64,000 bases of DNA from Saccharina japonica (lineage: Eukaryota > Sar > Phaeophyceae > Laminariales > Laminariaceae): contig MEHQ01003854.1 of the NCBI GenBank assembly GCA_008828725.1, positions 1,572,768 to 1,636,767 on the forward strand, given 5' to 3'. The notes below the pieces were generated by a model, which saw only the letters and a list, made by a program, of their open reading frames with translations, was not told the origin of the DNA and searched no databases. This document shows positions 63,469 through 64,000 of this stretch, piece after piece; position 1 is the stretch's first letter; each line of letters opens with the position of its first letter. A program made the translations under genes and the position numbers.

Positions 63469-64000
63469 ACTCTGCTTGACTTTCACCTTTTTTTTTTGTC
63501 GTTTTTAAGCCAATCAGAGGCCCTTCATAGTTCCACCCTATGCCCCCTATACAAATGCCGACGTACACCGAGACCCCCTCCTCCCTTCGCACCTCGCAAC
63601 ACACGCCACTCGAGCGACACACATATAACAACCTTTTCGTCAAATTGAGTCTCTAGCTTTTGATTGAGTCTCACGTATAATTCGAATACGTCAAATGAGC
63701 GTGTTATCATAAAAAATTAAACCCCATTGCTTCTCTTGCTTAGTCCCAACAAGGGAATCGGAGACACTTTTTTTAAAGCATTTCATTCATTATTGTTGTT
63801 CTTGACAGTCGGAACATCGATTACATACAGCAGTATGTATAGTACCTGTATGCAAACATCATACGTACGTACGTGGAAACATGGTTTAACGCGCGTATCA
63901 TCGTTCTTTTATTTTGTCATGCTTTTGTTTGGTTGTTGATTGTTGATTTGCTTCAGTATGTTTACTTTCTATTATTTTTCCTTTTCGCTTTTTTTCTTTT
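63469..64000. other. No gene seen
   Basis: Pyrimidine-rich, with T tracts and a GTACGTACGTACGTG run at 63862-63876. Nothing recognised up to the window end. Confidence 0.5.

Overview
The window looks like nuclear DNA of a multicellular stramenopile, most likely a brown alga of the Ectocarpus type. This is inferred from four things: an interstitial CCCTAA/TTAGGG tract; a gene built of tiny exons in which each leucine-rich repeat (LRR) fills one exon of exactly 72 bp bounded by phase-2 introns, as described for Ectocarpus LRR proteins; a decayed non-LTR retrotransposon; and very dense SINEs, MITEs and minisatellites. There is no bacterial, viral or organellar signature. Almost all long ORFs here are chance frames, shadows or simple repeats.

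The main gene runs on the + strand from 14588 to at least 34640. Twelve further exons after the start exon can be chained with consensus splice sites and matching phases. They encode a signal peptide, a possible 13-nt microexon, a cysteine-containing LRR N-cap, five LRR exons, an LRR C-cap, three small cysteine-rich exons and an 855-bp exon with a von Willebrand factor D-like domain (GDPHM, FDFTG, VVVNGEEV). The spliced coding part is 1672 nt (557 codons plus 1 nt) with no stop. The inferred product is a secreted or cell-surface LRR/Cys-rich/VWD-like protein. Its two largest introns are filled by a SINE, a MITE and satellite blocks (17.8-24.4 kb) and by a LINE with nested insertions (24.5-30.2 kb).

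A second Cys-rich exon plus VWD-like exon lies at 40619-41898, followed by the same downstream sequence as the first pair. It belongs to a diverged segmental duplication with about 7.3 kb spacing. The first ~2.9 kb of the window is a copy of the segment that follows the first VWD exon (35.45-37.9 kb), so another gene copy may lie just upstream of the window.

The rest is repeat landscape. 3.3-7.8 kb: a TIR-bounded composite holding two SINEs and a 40-bp minisatellite with a clean 158-bp insertion. 7.8-14.6 kb: SINEs, paired MITEs and no convincing gene. 43.8-53.3 kb: an inverted copy of a 1.5-kb element, a direct-repeat pair, CAG tracts, and 15-, 72-, 158-, 85- and ~57-bp arrays. 55.3-59 kb: a 0.6-kb foldback element and a 2.24-kb DNA transposon flanked by TA. 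59-62.2 kb: SINE-containing tandem duplications. 62.7-63.5 kb: two members of a small palindromic MITE family and the telomere-like tract.

Exon coordinates come from reading splice signals and phase by eye. No transcript or database search was available.
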